NCBI RefSeq assembly: GCF_050717635.1
Contig: NZ_JBOITO010000013.1
Span: 558,001-622,000 of the forward strand
Length of the DNA stretch: 64,000 nucleotides
DNA from: Clostridium_AD sp050717635
GTDB lineage: Bacteria > Bacillota > Clostridia > Clostridiales > Clostridiaceae
Direction of reading: 5' to 3'
A program made the translations under genes and the position numbers. Positions 23,905-33,557 of the stretch are shown piece after piece. Position 1 is the first letter of the stretch. Each line of letters begins with the position of its first letter. Under the pieces are notes generated by a model. The model did no database searches. It saw nothing but the letters and a program-made list of their open reading frames with translations, and had not been told where the DNA came from.

Positions 23905-26022
23905 ATGAATAATATAGGAAATTCAGTTCGTAAAAAAGATCATTCAAAAAAGATATTAGGTGTGGCCGAGTATGTAGCAGATGCTTCTACAGATGGCATT
24001 CTTCACGGTAAGTTTTTGAGATCAACAGTAGCTCATGCTAAAATAAAGAACATTACAATTCCAGAATTACCGGATGGATACATGATAGTTAACAAGGATG
24101 ATGTTCTTGGTGAAAACAAGGTTCATATAGTGTTAGAAGATATGCCAGTATTTGCTATAGATACTGTGAAATACATTGGAGACCCAATTCTCATGGTGGT
24201 AGGACCGGATGAAAAAATCACACAGGGAATTGTAGCAAAAATAGTTGTGGATTACGAGGAACTTCCTGTTGTACTAGATATGACTAAATCAGAAGTTGCT
24301 TTTTTTGAATACAATCATGGAAAAGGCGATGTGGATGGGTGCTTTGAAAATGCTGACAAAGTGTATGATGAAATTTTAAATACAGGTTATGGTGAACAAT
24401 TGTATCTTGAAACTAATGGAATGATTGCAGATTATCATGATGGTAAAATTACAGTTAGGGGATCTATGCAATGTCCATATTATGTTCATGGGGCAGTGAA
24501 ACTTGCAACGGGACTTGAAAGGGACAAGGTTCAGATTAAGGGAGATGTTACAGGTGGAGCTTTCGGTGGAAAGGAAGATTATCCATCAATACTTGCATGT
24601 CAGGTAGCTGTAGCAAGTATGAAAGCTAAAAAACCAGTAAGAGTTATATTTGATAGAAGAGAAGATATTACATCCACTAGCAAGAGACATCCGTCGACTG
24701 CAAGGTATAGGGCAGCTGTTAAAGATGGAAAAATTACAGCCATGGATATCGATATTATATATGATGCAGGTGCATATTCAACACTTTCAGCAGTAGTACT
24801 TCAGCGTGGAACAATCTGTGCTACTGGAGTTTACAATATAGAAAATCTAAGAGTTCACGGCAGCGCTAACAAAACAAACACAGTTCCTAAAGGAGCTTAC
24901 AGAGGATTTGGAGCACCACAGGTATTCTTTGACATGGATCTTTTTATGAGTCACGTAGCAAAAGGTGAAGGAAGAAATAGTTTAGAATTTAAACAAGAAC
25001 ATATTGCAAAGCAAGGAGATAATACCTCAACTAATGGAAAGTTTCACTTCCACGTTCCACTTAATGAGATGATTAAAGAAGTGGATACTCTTTGTGATTA
25101 CAAGATGAAAAAAGAGCTTTATGACAAACCACAAACTGGAAGATTACGACGTGGAATAGGTATGCAACTTGCATTCCATGGAGCAGGATTCACAGGCTCA
25201 GGAGAAAGAGACTTAATAAAAGCAGTACTAAAAGTTAAAAAATATAAAGACGGTACTGTGGAAATACTTACTTCAAATACCGATATGGGTCAAGGGCTAC
25301 ACACAACTTTTTCAAAAATAGCAGGTAAGGAGCTGGGAATTCCATATGAACAAATAATAGTACGTGACCCAGATACTGATAAAGTTCCAGACTCTGGCCC
25401 AACTGTTGCATCGAGATCACTTATGATAGTTGGAGAGCTTATCCGTCGTGCCACAGTTCGCCTTAAGGATGAATGGAAGGATGGAGAAGAGCAAATCATT
25501 GAGGAGCGCTACAAGCAACCAGAGTATATTATACCATTCTCACTTGATAAATTCCATGGAGATGCTTATCCAACCTATGCTTGGTCAGTTCAGGCTGTAG
25601 AGCTTGAAATTGATATGTTAACAGGACAGCACAATGTTATAGGGGCATATGGGTCTTTTGATGTAGGAACTCCTATTGACATGAATATTGTAGTAGGTCA
25701 AATGGAGGGTGGAATGCTTCAGGGCATTGGTTATTCATCCATGGAATTTATGGATCATGATAATAAAGGCCTTATTAGAAATAACAGCTTGAGTGATTAT
25801 ATCATACCAACTGCTATGGATGTTCCAGTTATTAAGGTTCAGATGCACGTTAATGAGTATGCATATGGACCTTATGGAGCTAAGTGTGCAGGAGAACTTC
25901 CAAATGTAGGAACCGCTGCAGCATATATAGAGGCTGTAGAACAGATTTTAGGTAAGAAGGTTCAGCATATTCCATTTACAGTAGAAGATACACTAAGAGC
26001 AATATCCTCAAAAGAGGACTAG
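23905..26022 (+). CDS. Xanthine dehydrogenase family protein, molybdopterin-binding subunit
   Basis: This 705-residue large subunit of a molybdenum hydroxylase starts after GAGGAGGATATT. Recognisable motifs are TGGAFGGKE near residue 217, GAYRGFGAPQVFFD near 331 (a conserved arginine site of the family), DMGQGLHTTF near 462, and the base glutamate in GAKCAGELPNVGTAAAY near 672. These enzymes hydroxylate purines, nicotinate or aldehydes with water as the oxygen source. Substrate cannot be fixed; purine is a reasonable guess. The Fe-S and FAD subunits follow in the same operon. Confidence 0.9.
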   Translation: MNNIGNSVRKKDHSKKILGVAEYVADASTDGILHGKFLRSTVAHAKIKNITIPELPDGYMIVNKDDVLGENKVHIVLEDMPVFAIDTVKYIGDPILMVVGPDEKITQGIVAKIVVDYEELPVVLDMTKSEVAFFEYNHGKGDVDGCFENADKVYDEILNTGYGEQLYLETNGMIADYHDGKITVRGSMQCPYYVHGAVKLATGLERDKVQIKGDVTGGAFGGKEDYPSILACQVAVASMKAKKPVRVIFDRREDITSTSKRHPSTARYRAAVKDGKITAMDIDIIYDAGAYSTLSAVVLQRGTICATGVYNIENLRVHGSANKTNTVPKGAYRGFGAPQVFFDMDLFMSHVAKGEGRNSLEFKQEHIAKQGDNTSTNGKFHFHVPLNEMIKEVDTLCDYKMKKELYDKPQTGRLRRGIGMQLAFHGAGFTGSGERDLIKAVLKVKKYKDGTVEILTSNTDMGQGLHTTFSKIAGKELGIPYEQIIVRDPDTDKVPDSGPTVASRSLMIVGELIRRATVRLKDEWKDGEEQIIEERYKQPEYIIPFSLDKFHGDAYPTYAWSVQAVELEIDMLTGQHNVIGAYGSFDVGTPIDMNIVVGQMEGGMLQGIGYSSMEFMDHDNKGLIRNNSLSDYIIPTAMDVPVIKVQMHVNEYAYGPYGAKCAGELPNVGTAAAYIEAVEQILGKKVQHIPFTVEDTLRAISSKED

Positions 26023-26076
26023 ATATAAGTAATTACATGTGGAAAACCATATTAAAATAGAGAGGAAGGTATACTT

Positions 26077-26550
26077 ATGAAATATATTGAGTTCAAACTT
26101 AATGGTGAAAATGTTCAATATGAGGGTAGTGCATCAGACAGGCTCTTAGATATACTCAGAGAAACCTATAAACTTACTGGAGTAAAGTGTGGTTGCAAGG
26201 AGGGTGAATGTGGAGCTTGCTCTGTTATCATCGATGGAAGACTTGCTAATTCATGTATGATAGCAATGGGAAGTATTCATGGAAGTGATGTTATGACCAT
26301 AGAGGGCTTTAGTAATACTGAAAGGTTTAAGGTTATTGATAAAGCTTACGGCGATGTTTCAGCAGTACAATGTGGATTTTGTATACCAGGGATGGTACTT
26401 GCAACAGAGTGCATACTCGCAGTGACTCCACATCCAACGGAAGAAGATATAAGACGTGGAATATCCGGAAATTTATGCCGTTGCACAGGATACAATTCAA
26501 TAGTTAAAGCTATAGGAATCGCAGCAAAAGAAGGTGAAGGATTATGGTAA
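26077..26550 (+). CDS. 2Fe-2S subunit of the molybdenum hydroxylase
   Basis: The 157-residue protein carries the two clusters of the family: the plant-ferredoxin type CGCKEGECGACSV with a later cysteine in NSCMIAMG, and the second type in QCGFCIPGM with CRCTGYNSIV. It passes electrons between the Mo centre and FAD. Its end overlaps the FAD subunit gene by seven bases. Confidence 0.95.
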   Translation: MKYIEFKLNGENVQYEGSASDRLLDILRETYKLTGVKCGCKEGECGACSVIIDGRLANSCMIAMGSIHGSDVMTIEGFSNTERFKVIDKAYGDVSAVQCGFCIPGMVLATECILAVTPHPTEEDIRRGISGNLCRCTGYNSIVKAIGIAAKEGEGLW

Positions 26551-27371
26551 AATTAAATAATGGATACGTGCCAGCAACATTAGACGAGGCACTTTTAGTA
26601 ATGAGAGATGAAAAGGTTAAGCCTTACAGTGGAGGAACTGACCTTATGCTTGAAGTGGAGGAAGGTGAAAGCTATCTGTTTTTGAATAAGATATCTGAGC
26701 TTAAGATAATAAGGGAAGATTCTAATTATATAAGAATTGGGGCACAGTGTACTTTTACTGAAATAGAGGAATCAGAAGCTTCCCCTCAAATTTTAAAGGA
26801 AGCAATGTCACAGCTTGCAGGCCCGGCTGTAAGAAATTTCGGAACTATTGGTGGGAATATAGGGAATGGATCTGCAAAGGCTGATTCAGCTTTGGTATTA
26901 TTCGTTACGGACTCACTAATTAGACTAAAAAGTGCTAGTTCTGATAGAACAATATATATTAAAGATTTTTATAAACAAAGAAAACAGCTTGACTTAAGAG
27001 AAGGGGAACTCATAGTTGAAGTTTTAATTCCTAAAAAATATCTTGAAAATTATTATTATAAGAAAATAGGAGCTAGAAAGGCACTAGCAATTACTAGAGT
27101 GGGATTTGCAGCACTTTTGCATGAGGAACATGGAGTGATTACTCATGTAGCAACTGCATTTGGGGCAATAGAACCTACCATAGTTAGACATCCAGAAATT
27201 GATGAGATTTTTATAGGAAAAACTATTAGTGAAGCTAAGGGTTTAAAAGATAAATACCTAGATTTATACGATAATGCAATAAATCCAAGCACTGGAAGAG
27301 TTTCAAAAGAATATAGGAAAACTGTATGTATTAATCTATTAAAAGATTTTTTAAGTGAAAATGGTATCTAA
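26544..27371 (+). CDS. FAD-binding subunit of the molybdenum hydroxylase
   Basis: This 275-residue protein has the FAD-binding PCMH-type pattern: YSGGTDLMLEV near residue 32, GAQCTFTEIE near 67, and FGTIGGNIGNGSAKAD near 99. A CO dehydrogenase medium-subunit type C-terminal domain follows. It completes the three-subunit enzyme (Mo, Fe-S, FAD). ATG 26544 lies inside the end of the Fe-S gene after GAAGGTGAAGG, so translation is coupled. Confidence 0.93.
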   Translation: MVKLNNGYVPATLDEALLVMRDEKVKPYSGGTDLMLEVEEGESYLFLNKISELKIIREDSNYIRIGAQCTFTEIEESEASPQILKEAMSQLAGPAVRNFGTIGGNIGNGSAKADSALVLFVTDSLIRLKSASSDRTIYIKDFYKQRKQLDLREGELIVEVLIPKKYLENYYYKKIGARKALAITRVGFAALLHEEHGVITHVATAFGAIEPTIVRHPEIDEIFIGKTISEAKGLKDKYLDLYDNAINPSTGRVSKEYRKTVCINLLKDFLSENGI

Positions 27372-27424
27372 TTAATGTGTAAAGTTGTAAAATAAAGATA
27401 ACAATTAAGTATTATTTTATATAT

Positions 27425-27552
27425 ATTAGAAACATGTTCTAATAGTATATACCAGATTGCTGTAAATCATCTGACTACAAGAATAATTTGAAGCTATGCT
27501 AAATCTAGCTATAATTATTCTATAGTCATTTAACCTAGCAATCTGTTTTTTT
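27425..27552 (+). terminator. Long hairpin and terminator after the Mo-hydroxylase operon
   Basis: CAGATTGCT (27453-27461) pairs with AGCAATCTG (27537-27545), followed by a T-run. Inside, GACTA pairs with TAGTC, GAATAATT with AATTATTC, and AGCTA with TAGCT, giving a rod of about 93 bases. A separate palindrome ATTAGAA/TTCTAAT lies just before it (27425-27443). The length is unusual for a simple terminator and a small mobile element is possible. Confidence 0.7.
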
Positions 27553-27566
27553 ATGCATTTTTAAAA

Positions 27567-27709
27567 GTCAGCTTTAGAGGCTAAAAATATTATTATTAAA
27601 TTCTCAAAATTAGGTGTTTATCATGAAAAATAAATTTGTTGTAGGTGGCCTTCTGGCGTTGCTTTTGGGTTGAAATTGATATTCAAAGATAATGTCCATT
27701 GCTTTTTTG
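27567..27709 (+). pseudogene. Internally deleted relic of dsdA
   Basis: The first part copies the dsdA upstream region and first codons (TTTAGAGGCTAAAAA, TTAAATTCTCAAAAT, ATGAAAAATAAA). It then jumps at a GGTGG to the internal dsdA segment around 20765-20823 (GTTGCTTTTGG, TTCAAAGATAATGTCCATTGC). About 0.84 kb is missing, and the reading frame ends after 16 codons. Confidence 0.88.
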
Positions 27710-27764
27710 TTTAGATATTATACAATTATGGTAGAATATAGCTAGCAACTAAAAGGAGAATTTT

Positions 27765-29633
27765 ATGAGTCCATTTATAATTTCATTAGATAAATTTTTA
27801 AGAATAGACAAGTTAAGTTTTATAGAACATTTAACAAACTACATAGTAAGCTACGAATTACCTTTAGGAGAACTACAAATTAGTGCATGGGAAGATTGTT
27901 ATTATTTTCTGCAGGAGCAATTATTTAAATTACAAGGCGAGTTTAATGATGCCTACATGATATTTGAATATATGCTACCCCTTGAAAAATATAGAAGACC
28001 AGATGTTATTTTGTTATTTAAAGAGAAGGTTATTATTTTAGAGTTTAAACAAAAGGATAAAGTTGAACTTAAAGATATTGAACAAGCTATTGGATATAGA
28101 GAGGATATAAAGCATTTTCATTATGCTACTAGTAAATATGATATGGAGGTAGAAACATTCCTTGTTGTTACTAAATTACAGCATGAAACAAAAGTACACA
28201 GAGGTGTAAAAGTATTAAATAGTAAAAACTTCATTGAAGAGGTTTTTGATGAAGATTATGATTATTTAGATGAAGCGCAGGTAAATGAGTGGGTTAATTC
28301 TAAATATGAACCTATTCCAAGTATTATTGAAGCTACTAATCAGTTATTTTTCCATGGTGAATTACCTTATATTAAAAATATAGCACAAGGTGATATTGAT
28401 GTTACTGTTAAAAAGGTAGCTAAATTAATTGGTGAAAATGAAAAGACAGATAAAAAGAAAAGAATTATTTTTGTTAGTGGTGTGCCAGGCTCAGGAAAGA
28501 CTTTAGTTGCATTGCAAACATTATATGATTATAACAAAAAGAAGTTTGAAAAGGAAAATGTGCCTTTTGGAGCTGTGTATTTATCAGGGAATGGTCCTCT
28601 TGTTAGCGTTTTAAAAGAACAATTATCAACGGGTGATTTAAATGTGTTAGAAGGGAAAGCCTATATTAAAGGAATGCTTGAATATAAAAAGGAATATCTT
28701 AATAACTCTAAGGTCCCAGATAATACTGTTTTATTATTTGATGAAGCTCAAAGGGCTTGGGATAAAAAGCAGATGAAAAAGAATTTATCAGAACCAGAGG
28801 GGCTACTTCAAATTGGTGAGAAGATTTATAAAGATAAAGGGTATGTAACTATAGTTTGCTTCATAGGAGATGGCCAATCTATTTATAAAGGTGAAGAAAA
28901 GGGGTTAGTCCTATGGGAAGAAGCTCTTAAAGAATATAATGATTGGGAGGTCTATATACCATCCAAATATGAAGAGGAATTCAATTTTTTAATTAGGGAC
29001 AATATCGATAATGATTTATTTCTTGACACATCAATAAGGAGTAATTTTATTGATACCTCTAAATGGATTGAATCCTTGTTAAAGCTTGAAACAAAAGAGT
29101 GCAAAGAATATTTAAAAGATATGCAAGAGAAAGGCTTAATTTTAAGACTTACAAGAGAGATGCAAAAGGCCAAAGAATTTGCAGAAAGTTTTGCTATAGA
29201 ATATCCAAAAAGTAAATATGGATTACTTATATCTTCAAAGTGTAGAAGAACTGAGAAAAACATTACGATACTAACTAATGGCTATTTCAAAGGCAGTTAT
29301 ATAAAACAGACTGATGCCGGTAAATGGTTTATGCAAGATTCTACAAAGTTAAGCCTTGCAGCATCAGAATTCTTATGCCAAGGGCTTGAAATTGATTTGC
29401 CAATAGTTATTTTTGGTGGAGATTACTACATTAAGAATAATGAATGGTATTTAACAAAGGCAATGGAAAACGATAATAAGGGCATCTATGAAGATTATAA
29501 TAAAATTATAGAAAACACATATAGAGTTTTACTATCTAGAGCTAGAAAAGGAATGATTTTATTTATTCCGAGTAGTAATGGATTTAACGAAACCTATGAG
29601 TATTTTAAAGAATTAGGTATAGACGAAATATAG
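27765..29633 (+). CDS. DUF2075 ATPase/helicase-like protein with N-terminal PD-(D/E)XK nuclease-like domain
   Basis: The 622-residue protein starts with ATG after AAAAGGAG. Near residues 77-97, RRPDVILLF...VIILEFKQ fits a PD-(D/E)XK nuclease core. The ATPase has GVPGSGKTLVAL (about 239-250), LLFDEAQRAWD (about 322-332) and a C-terminal RVLLSRARKGMILFIP typical of superfamily 1/DUF2075 proteins. It is 11 bases upstream of mcrB and most likely forms one operon with mcrB and mcrC, so a defence role is inferred. Which nucleic acid it acts on is unknown. Confidence 0.8.
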   Translation: MSPFIISLDKFLRIDKLSFIEHLTNYIVSYELPLGELQISAWEDCYYFLQEQLFKLQGEFNDAYMIFEYMLPLEKYRRPDVILLFKEKVIILEFKQKDKVELKDIEQAIGYREDIKHFHYATSKYDMEVETFLVVTKLQHETKVHRGVKVLNSKNFIEEVFDEDYDYLDEAQVNEWVNSKYEPIPSIIEATNQLFFHGELPYIKNIAQGDIDVTVKKVAKLIGENEKTDKKKRIIFVSGVPGSGKTLVALQTLYDYNKKKFEKENVPFGAVYLSGNGPLVSVLKEQLSTGDLNVLEGKAYIKGMLEYKKEYLNNSKVPDNTVLLFDEAQRAWDKKQMKKNLSEPEGLLQIGEKIYKDKGYVTIVCFIGDGQSIYKGEEKGLVLWEEALKEYNDWEVYIPSKYEEEFNFLIRDNIDNDLFLDTSIRSNFIDTSKWIESLLKLETKECKEYLKDMQEKGLILRLTREMQKAKEFAESFAIEYPKSKYGLLISSKCRRTEKNITILTNGYFKGSYIKQTDAGKWFMQDSTKLSLAASEFLCQGLEIDLPIVIFGGDYYIKNNEWYLTKAMENDNKGIYEDYNKIIENTYRVLLSRARKGMILFIPSSNGFNETYEYFKELGIDEI

Positions 29634-29644
29634 GGGGATTATGA

Positions 29645-32281
29645 GTGTACAAATTTGAAAAAGCAGATCATGCATTATGGGTTGCTGCGCTATTAATAAC
29701 TTATGATGAATATATGAGTAAATTAAAATTTAAAGAAATAGTGGAGGATGATCTATATTTTAAGCAAGCTAAAATTTTAAAGAAAGCTAATGAAATGTGT
29801 ACTAAAAAAATTGAAGCTGCTAGAATATCATTTCACTCAGATGCAGAAAATGATAAGTCGTCACATAAATATTTTATAAAAAGAAAACCTGGTTCATATG
29901 TAAGGCTAGTATATAAAGGGGAAATACATGGCGTTAAAGAAAGGCCGGATGAATTAAAAACAGATTTCTTATTCAATACTTTTAATGGAGAAAAAACAAT
30001 AGATGAATTAATAGATTTTATAGATAATGAGTACACACTTTTCATGAAAAATGTGATAGAAGCTCAGGCCTTGAAGAAAGAAGATTATGTGGGGATACTT
30101 GAGTTTATAAGAGATCATTCAGGAGAGAGTTATACTAGCTTAGACAAAATACAAGATAATAAAGAAATAGAAAGATGCACAAAACTAAAGTCTGATGCAC
30201 AAGAGGCCGTAAAGAAATTTAAGATTATAGGAGATACATTTTCAAAGTACAATCTTACTTATGATGGCAATGCATCAACTTGGTTAGATGGTAGTAATAC
30301 AAAGGTTAGGAGCTATTTTTGGATTGAACTTAAAAAGAAAGATAAGACTAAGCTATCTACTAGTATTTCATTAGTTGCTGAATTTCAAGATGAACTTAAA
30401 TTCATAGTTCATCTTGAAATTAGAGATAACAAAAGTGAAGAAAAAGATTATGGAAGACATTTTAGATACTTAGACATATTAGATGTAGATAACACTAATT
30501 TTGAGTATTTCGGTTCTAGAAATAATACTTTAGAATTAGGTGAATTAAGCAAAGATAATAAGAAAAAATGGGTTAAAGATGTAAAAAGTAGAAAAGAAAC
30601 TAAGGTTACAATAGGAAAGACTTTGAAGTATGATGCTTTAAAAGATATGAGTGCTGAGGAAATAGGAAACTTCTTTGAAAACAGTGTTAAAGAGCTTGAA
30701 AAGTATTATGATATTGCAGTAGGAGATGATGAGGACGTTATGGTTAATTCAATAGATAATTCTAAAGTGTTAAGTAAGAATCAAATATTATATGGACCTC
30801 CTGGAACAGGTAAAACTTATAATGCTATTTATAGAGCATTAGAGATTATAGATAAGGTAAAGTATAGTGATTTAATATTGAATCCACTTAAAAGAGATGA
30901 AGCTGTAAAGGTATTTAATCAGTTATTAGATGATGGACAGATATCCTTTTGCACATTTCATCAATCTTATGGGTATGAGGATTTTGTTGAAGGGTTACGT
31001 AGTAATGAAGCAGGAAATGGCTTTGTACCAAAGGATGGTATATTTAAACAAATTTGTGACAGAGCTTTAAATAAGTACAAAGTTCGTAGATCTAAATATG
31101 ATTTTGATGAAAACAAAATTGATTTCTTTAAAATGTCTTTAGGTGAGAAAGGAACTGATGATATTTATAGATATTGCATAGATAATAGTTGTGTTGCTCT
31201 TGGGTGGGGTAGTGATATAGACTATAAAAATTGCGAATCTATAGAGGAAATTAAAGATATATATTTAAGCACTTATCCGGATGCTGAGATTAATAAATTT
31301 GAACTTGAAGCTGTAAAAAGATTTAAAGTGTGGATGAAAAAAGATGATATTGTAGTTATATCAGATGGAAATAAAATGGCTAAAGCAATTGGAAGAATTA
31401 CTGGAGACTATAGATATGAAGATCAGAGTGAAATATCCTATAAGCATTTTAGAGATGTAGAATGGCTATATGTTGGAGATTCTATTGATGTTAATAAGAT
31501 ACTTTTGGGAAAGCAATTTTCACAACAAAGCATCTATATGTTTTATAAGGTTGACTTAAATATGGATGGAATAAGAAGTTTAATAAGTAGCGATTCAGTT
31601 GAAATACCAAAAAATAATAACTATGTACTTATTATTGATGAAATTAATAGAGGAAATATTTCTAAGATATTTGGTGAACTTATAACTTTAATTGAAGAGG
31701 ATAAGAGACTTGGTGAAAAAAATACATTAAAGGTTACATTACCATATTCTAATGAAAAATTTGGAGTTCCAAATAATCTTTATATAGTAGGAACTATGAA
31801 CACCGCAGATAGATCCATAGCTTTATTAGATACTGCTTTAAGAAGAAGATTTGAATTCTTTGAATATATGCCAAATGAATCTGTATTACCTGAAGATGTT
31901 GATGGTATTAATCTTAGAGAGTTCTTGAAAACAATAAATGCTAGAATTGAGTATTTATTTGATAGAGAGCATACTATAGGCCATGCTTATTTTATAAAGG
32001 AAAATCTTCATTTTGATAAATTAGTTTCAATAATGAAGAATGCAGTAATTCCTTTAATTCAAGAGTACTTCTATGGAGATTGGGAAAAAACTATGCTTGT
32101 TCTTGGTGGAGTGGGAAATGTTGATAATACTAATTACTTTATCTCAAGAGAAAAAATTGATGTTAAAAAGTTATTTAGTGGTATGAAAGTAGAGAGTTAT
32201 CAAGAGCAATATAGTTATTCAATAGTTAAAAATCCAAGTAAAGAAGCCTTTTTAAACATATATGAAGATAATGAGGAATAG
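29645..32281 (+). CDS. mcrB: McrB-like AAA+ GTPase with inserted EVE-like domain
   Basis: The start is GTG 29645 after AGGGGGATT. The 878-residue protein has a unique N-terminal part, then YGPPGTGKTYNA (about 383-394), FCTFHQSYGYEDFVEGLR, VLIIDEINRGNISKIFGEL (about 660-678) and the McrB hallmark GTMNTADRSIALLD (about 717). Between the Walker motifs lies an extra block (about 475-640) with ALGWGSDIDY, KDDIVVISDG, AIGRITGDYRYE and FRDVEWLYVG, which resembles EVE/PUA-like modified-base readers. McrB rings translocate DNA using GTP and drive McrC cleavage of modified DNA. Confidence 0.9.
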   Translation: MYKFEKADHALWVAALLITYDEYMSKLKFKEIVEDDLYFKQAKILKKANEMCTKKIEAARISFHSDAENDKSSHKYFIKRKPGSYVRLVYKGEIHGVKERPDELKTDFLFNTFNGEKTIDELIDFIDNEYTLFMKNVIEAQALKKEDYVGILEFIRDHSGESYTSLDKIQDNKEIERCTKLKSDAQEAVKKFKIIGDTFSKYNLTYDGNASTWLDGSNTKVRSYFWIELKKKDKTKLSTSISLVAEFQDELKFIVHLEIRDNKSEEKDYGRHFRYLDILDVDNTNFEYFGSRNNTLELGELSKDNKKKWVKDVKSRKETKVTIGKTLKYDALKDMSAEEIGNFFENSVKELEKYYDIAVGDDEDVMVNSIDNSKVLSKNQILYGPPGTGKTYNAIYRALEIIDKVKYSDLILNPLKRDEAVKVFNQLLDDGQISFCTFHQSYGYEDFVEGLRSNEAGNGFVPKDGIFKQICDRALNKYKVRRSKYDFDENKIDFFKMSLGEKGTDDIYRYCIDNSCVALGWGSDIDYKNCESIEEIKDIYLSTYPDAEINKFELEAVKRFKVWMKKDDIVVISDGNKMAKAIGRITGDYRYEDQSEISYKHFRDVEWLYVGDSIDVNKILLGKQFSQQSIYMFYKVDLNMDGIRSLISSDSVEIPKNNNYVLIIDEINRGNISKIFGELITLIEEDKRLGEKNTLKVTLPYSNEKFGVPNNLYIVGTMNTADRSIALLDTALRRRFEFFEYMPNESVLPEDVDGINLREFLKTINARIEYLFDREHTIGHAYFIKENLHFDKLVSIMKNAVIPLIQEYFYGDWEKTMLVLGGVGNVDNTNYFISREKIDVKKLFSGMKVESYQEQYSYSIVKNPSKEAFLNIYEDNEE

Positions 32282-32285
32282 TGTC

Positions 32286-33557
32286 ATGAGACATATAACA
32301 ATTCAAGAGTGTTATGACAATCTTGTTATTTCTGATACTATAGGAGAAAAAACTATTACTCAAAAGGAAGCAGATGAACTAAATAAATATGTAGTTTTTG
32401 AAAAATTAGATAGGGAAAATGTAATTTGGGGAAGAGACACAGTAACTTTTATAAATTACGTTGGATATATAAAGTTATCTACAGTAGATATTGAAATACT
32501 GCCTAAAATAAGTATTAATAAAAATGATCCTGAAATGAGTAGAAAAGCATTGCTAAACATGCTTTCAAGGTGTGGAATACTAAGTGTTAAATATTCAGAT
32601 ATAAGCTCTCTTAATATTTATAAGATGAATTTAAATGAGATATTGTCATTTTTATTTGCGCAAAAGCTACAAAGGGAGTTAACTAAGGGACCTTACCAGG
32701 AATATGTTTATGTTGAGGAAAATAGTGATGTGTTAAAAGGTAGTCTTTTAGTACAACAACATATTAAAAATTTAGCTGCTTGTACTCCAAAAGCATTTTG
32801 TAGATATGAAGATTTCTCAATGGATAACGTGTTAAATCAGATATTAAGTTATTGTGTAAGGATATTAATTACATATATAAAAAATCCAGAGACAATAAAA
32901 TTGTTAAGGCATGCACAAGCTTATTTTGCAGAGGTAACAGAAAGAGAACTGAGTAATCATGAAATAGTAAACTATACGTTCAATAGACTTAACAGTAGAT
33001 TTGAACAAGTATTTATATTAGCTAAGATGATAATTATGGGACACTCATCTCTTGCCAGTGTTGGAGGCGAAAAAACATATTCTATTTTGTTTAAGATGAA
33101 TGATGTATTTGAAAAATATATAACAAAGTTATTATCTATGAATTTAGAAGATTCAATAGTTCATGTCCAACATTCAAAATATAAGTTATTAGTTAATGAA
33201 GATACAAATAACAGTATCTTTAGATTACTGCCAGACATTGTTATTGAGAAAGATGGTGTAGAGAGTATAATAATAGATACAAAGTGGAAGCGAGTATCTA
33301 GTGGATACAATAGACATGGGGTTAAAAGAGATGATATTTATCAAATGTATGCCTATTTAACAAGGTATCCTAATGTTAAAACAGTTATACTTTTATATCC
33401 GCATAATGAAGAAGTAGAAAGAAAAGATAAAAGGTATCTTGAATCTTGGTATTTAGATAATGATAAATCTAAGAAAATTAGGGCTTATACTATTGATTTA
33501 GAATCAGAAGAAATAACTAATAAATGTTTAAATGAGATAATTAGAGATATTGAGTAG
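32286..33557 (+). CDS. mcrC: McrC-like nuclease subunit
   Basis: ATG 32286 is preferred, five bases after the mcrB stop with GAGGA upstream; ATG 32262 is possible. The 423-residue protein keeps the McrC layout: an N-terminal beta-rich arm, the central LQRELTKGPYQEYVYVEEN...LKGSLLVQQHI segment, and the PD-(D/E)XK catalytic core in LLPDIVIEKDGVESIIIDTKWK (about residues 314-335). It supplies the nuclease of the McrBC type IV restriction complex. Codon overlap and spacing show coupling with mcrB. Confidence 0.92.
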   Translation: MRHITIQECYDNLVISDTIGEKTITQKEADELNKYVVFEKLDRENVIWGRDTVTFINYVGYIKLSTVDIEILPKISINKNDPEMSRKALLNMLSRCGILSVKYSDISSLNIYKMNLNEILSFLFAQKLQRELTKGPYQEYVYVEENSDVLKGSLLVQQHIKNLAACTPKAFCRYEDFSMDNVLNQILSYCVRILITYIKNPETIKLLRHAQAYFAEVTERELSNHEIVNYTFNRLNSRFEQVFILAKMIIMGHSSLASVGGEKTYSILFKMNDVFEKYITKLLSMNLEDSIVHVQHSKYKLLVNEDTNNSIFRLLPDIVIEKDGVESIIIDTKWKRVSSGYNRHGVKRDDIYQMYAYLTRYPNVKTVILLYPHNEEVERKDKRYLESWYLDNDKSKKIRAYTIDLESEEITNKCLNEIIRDIE

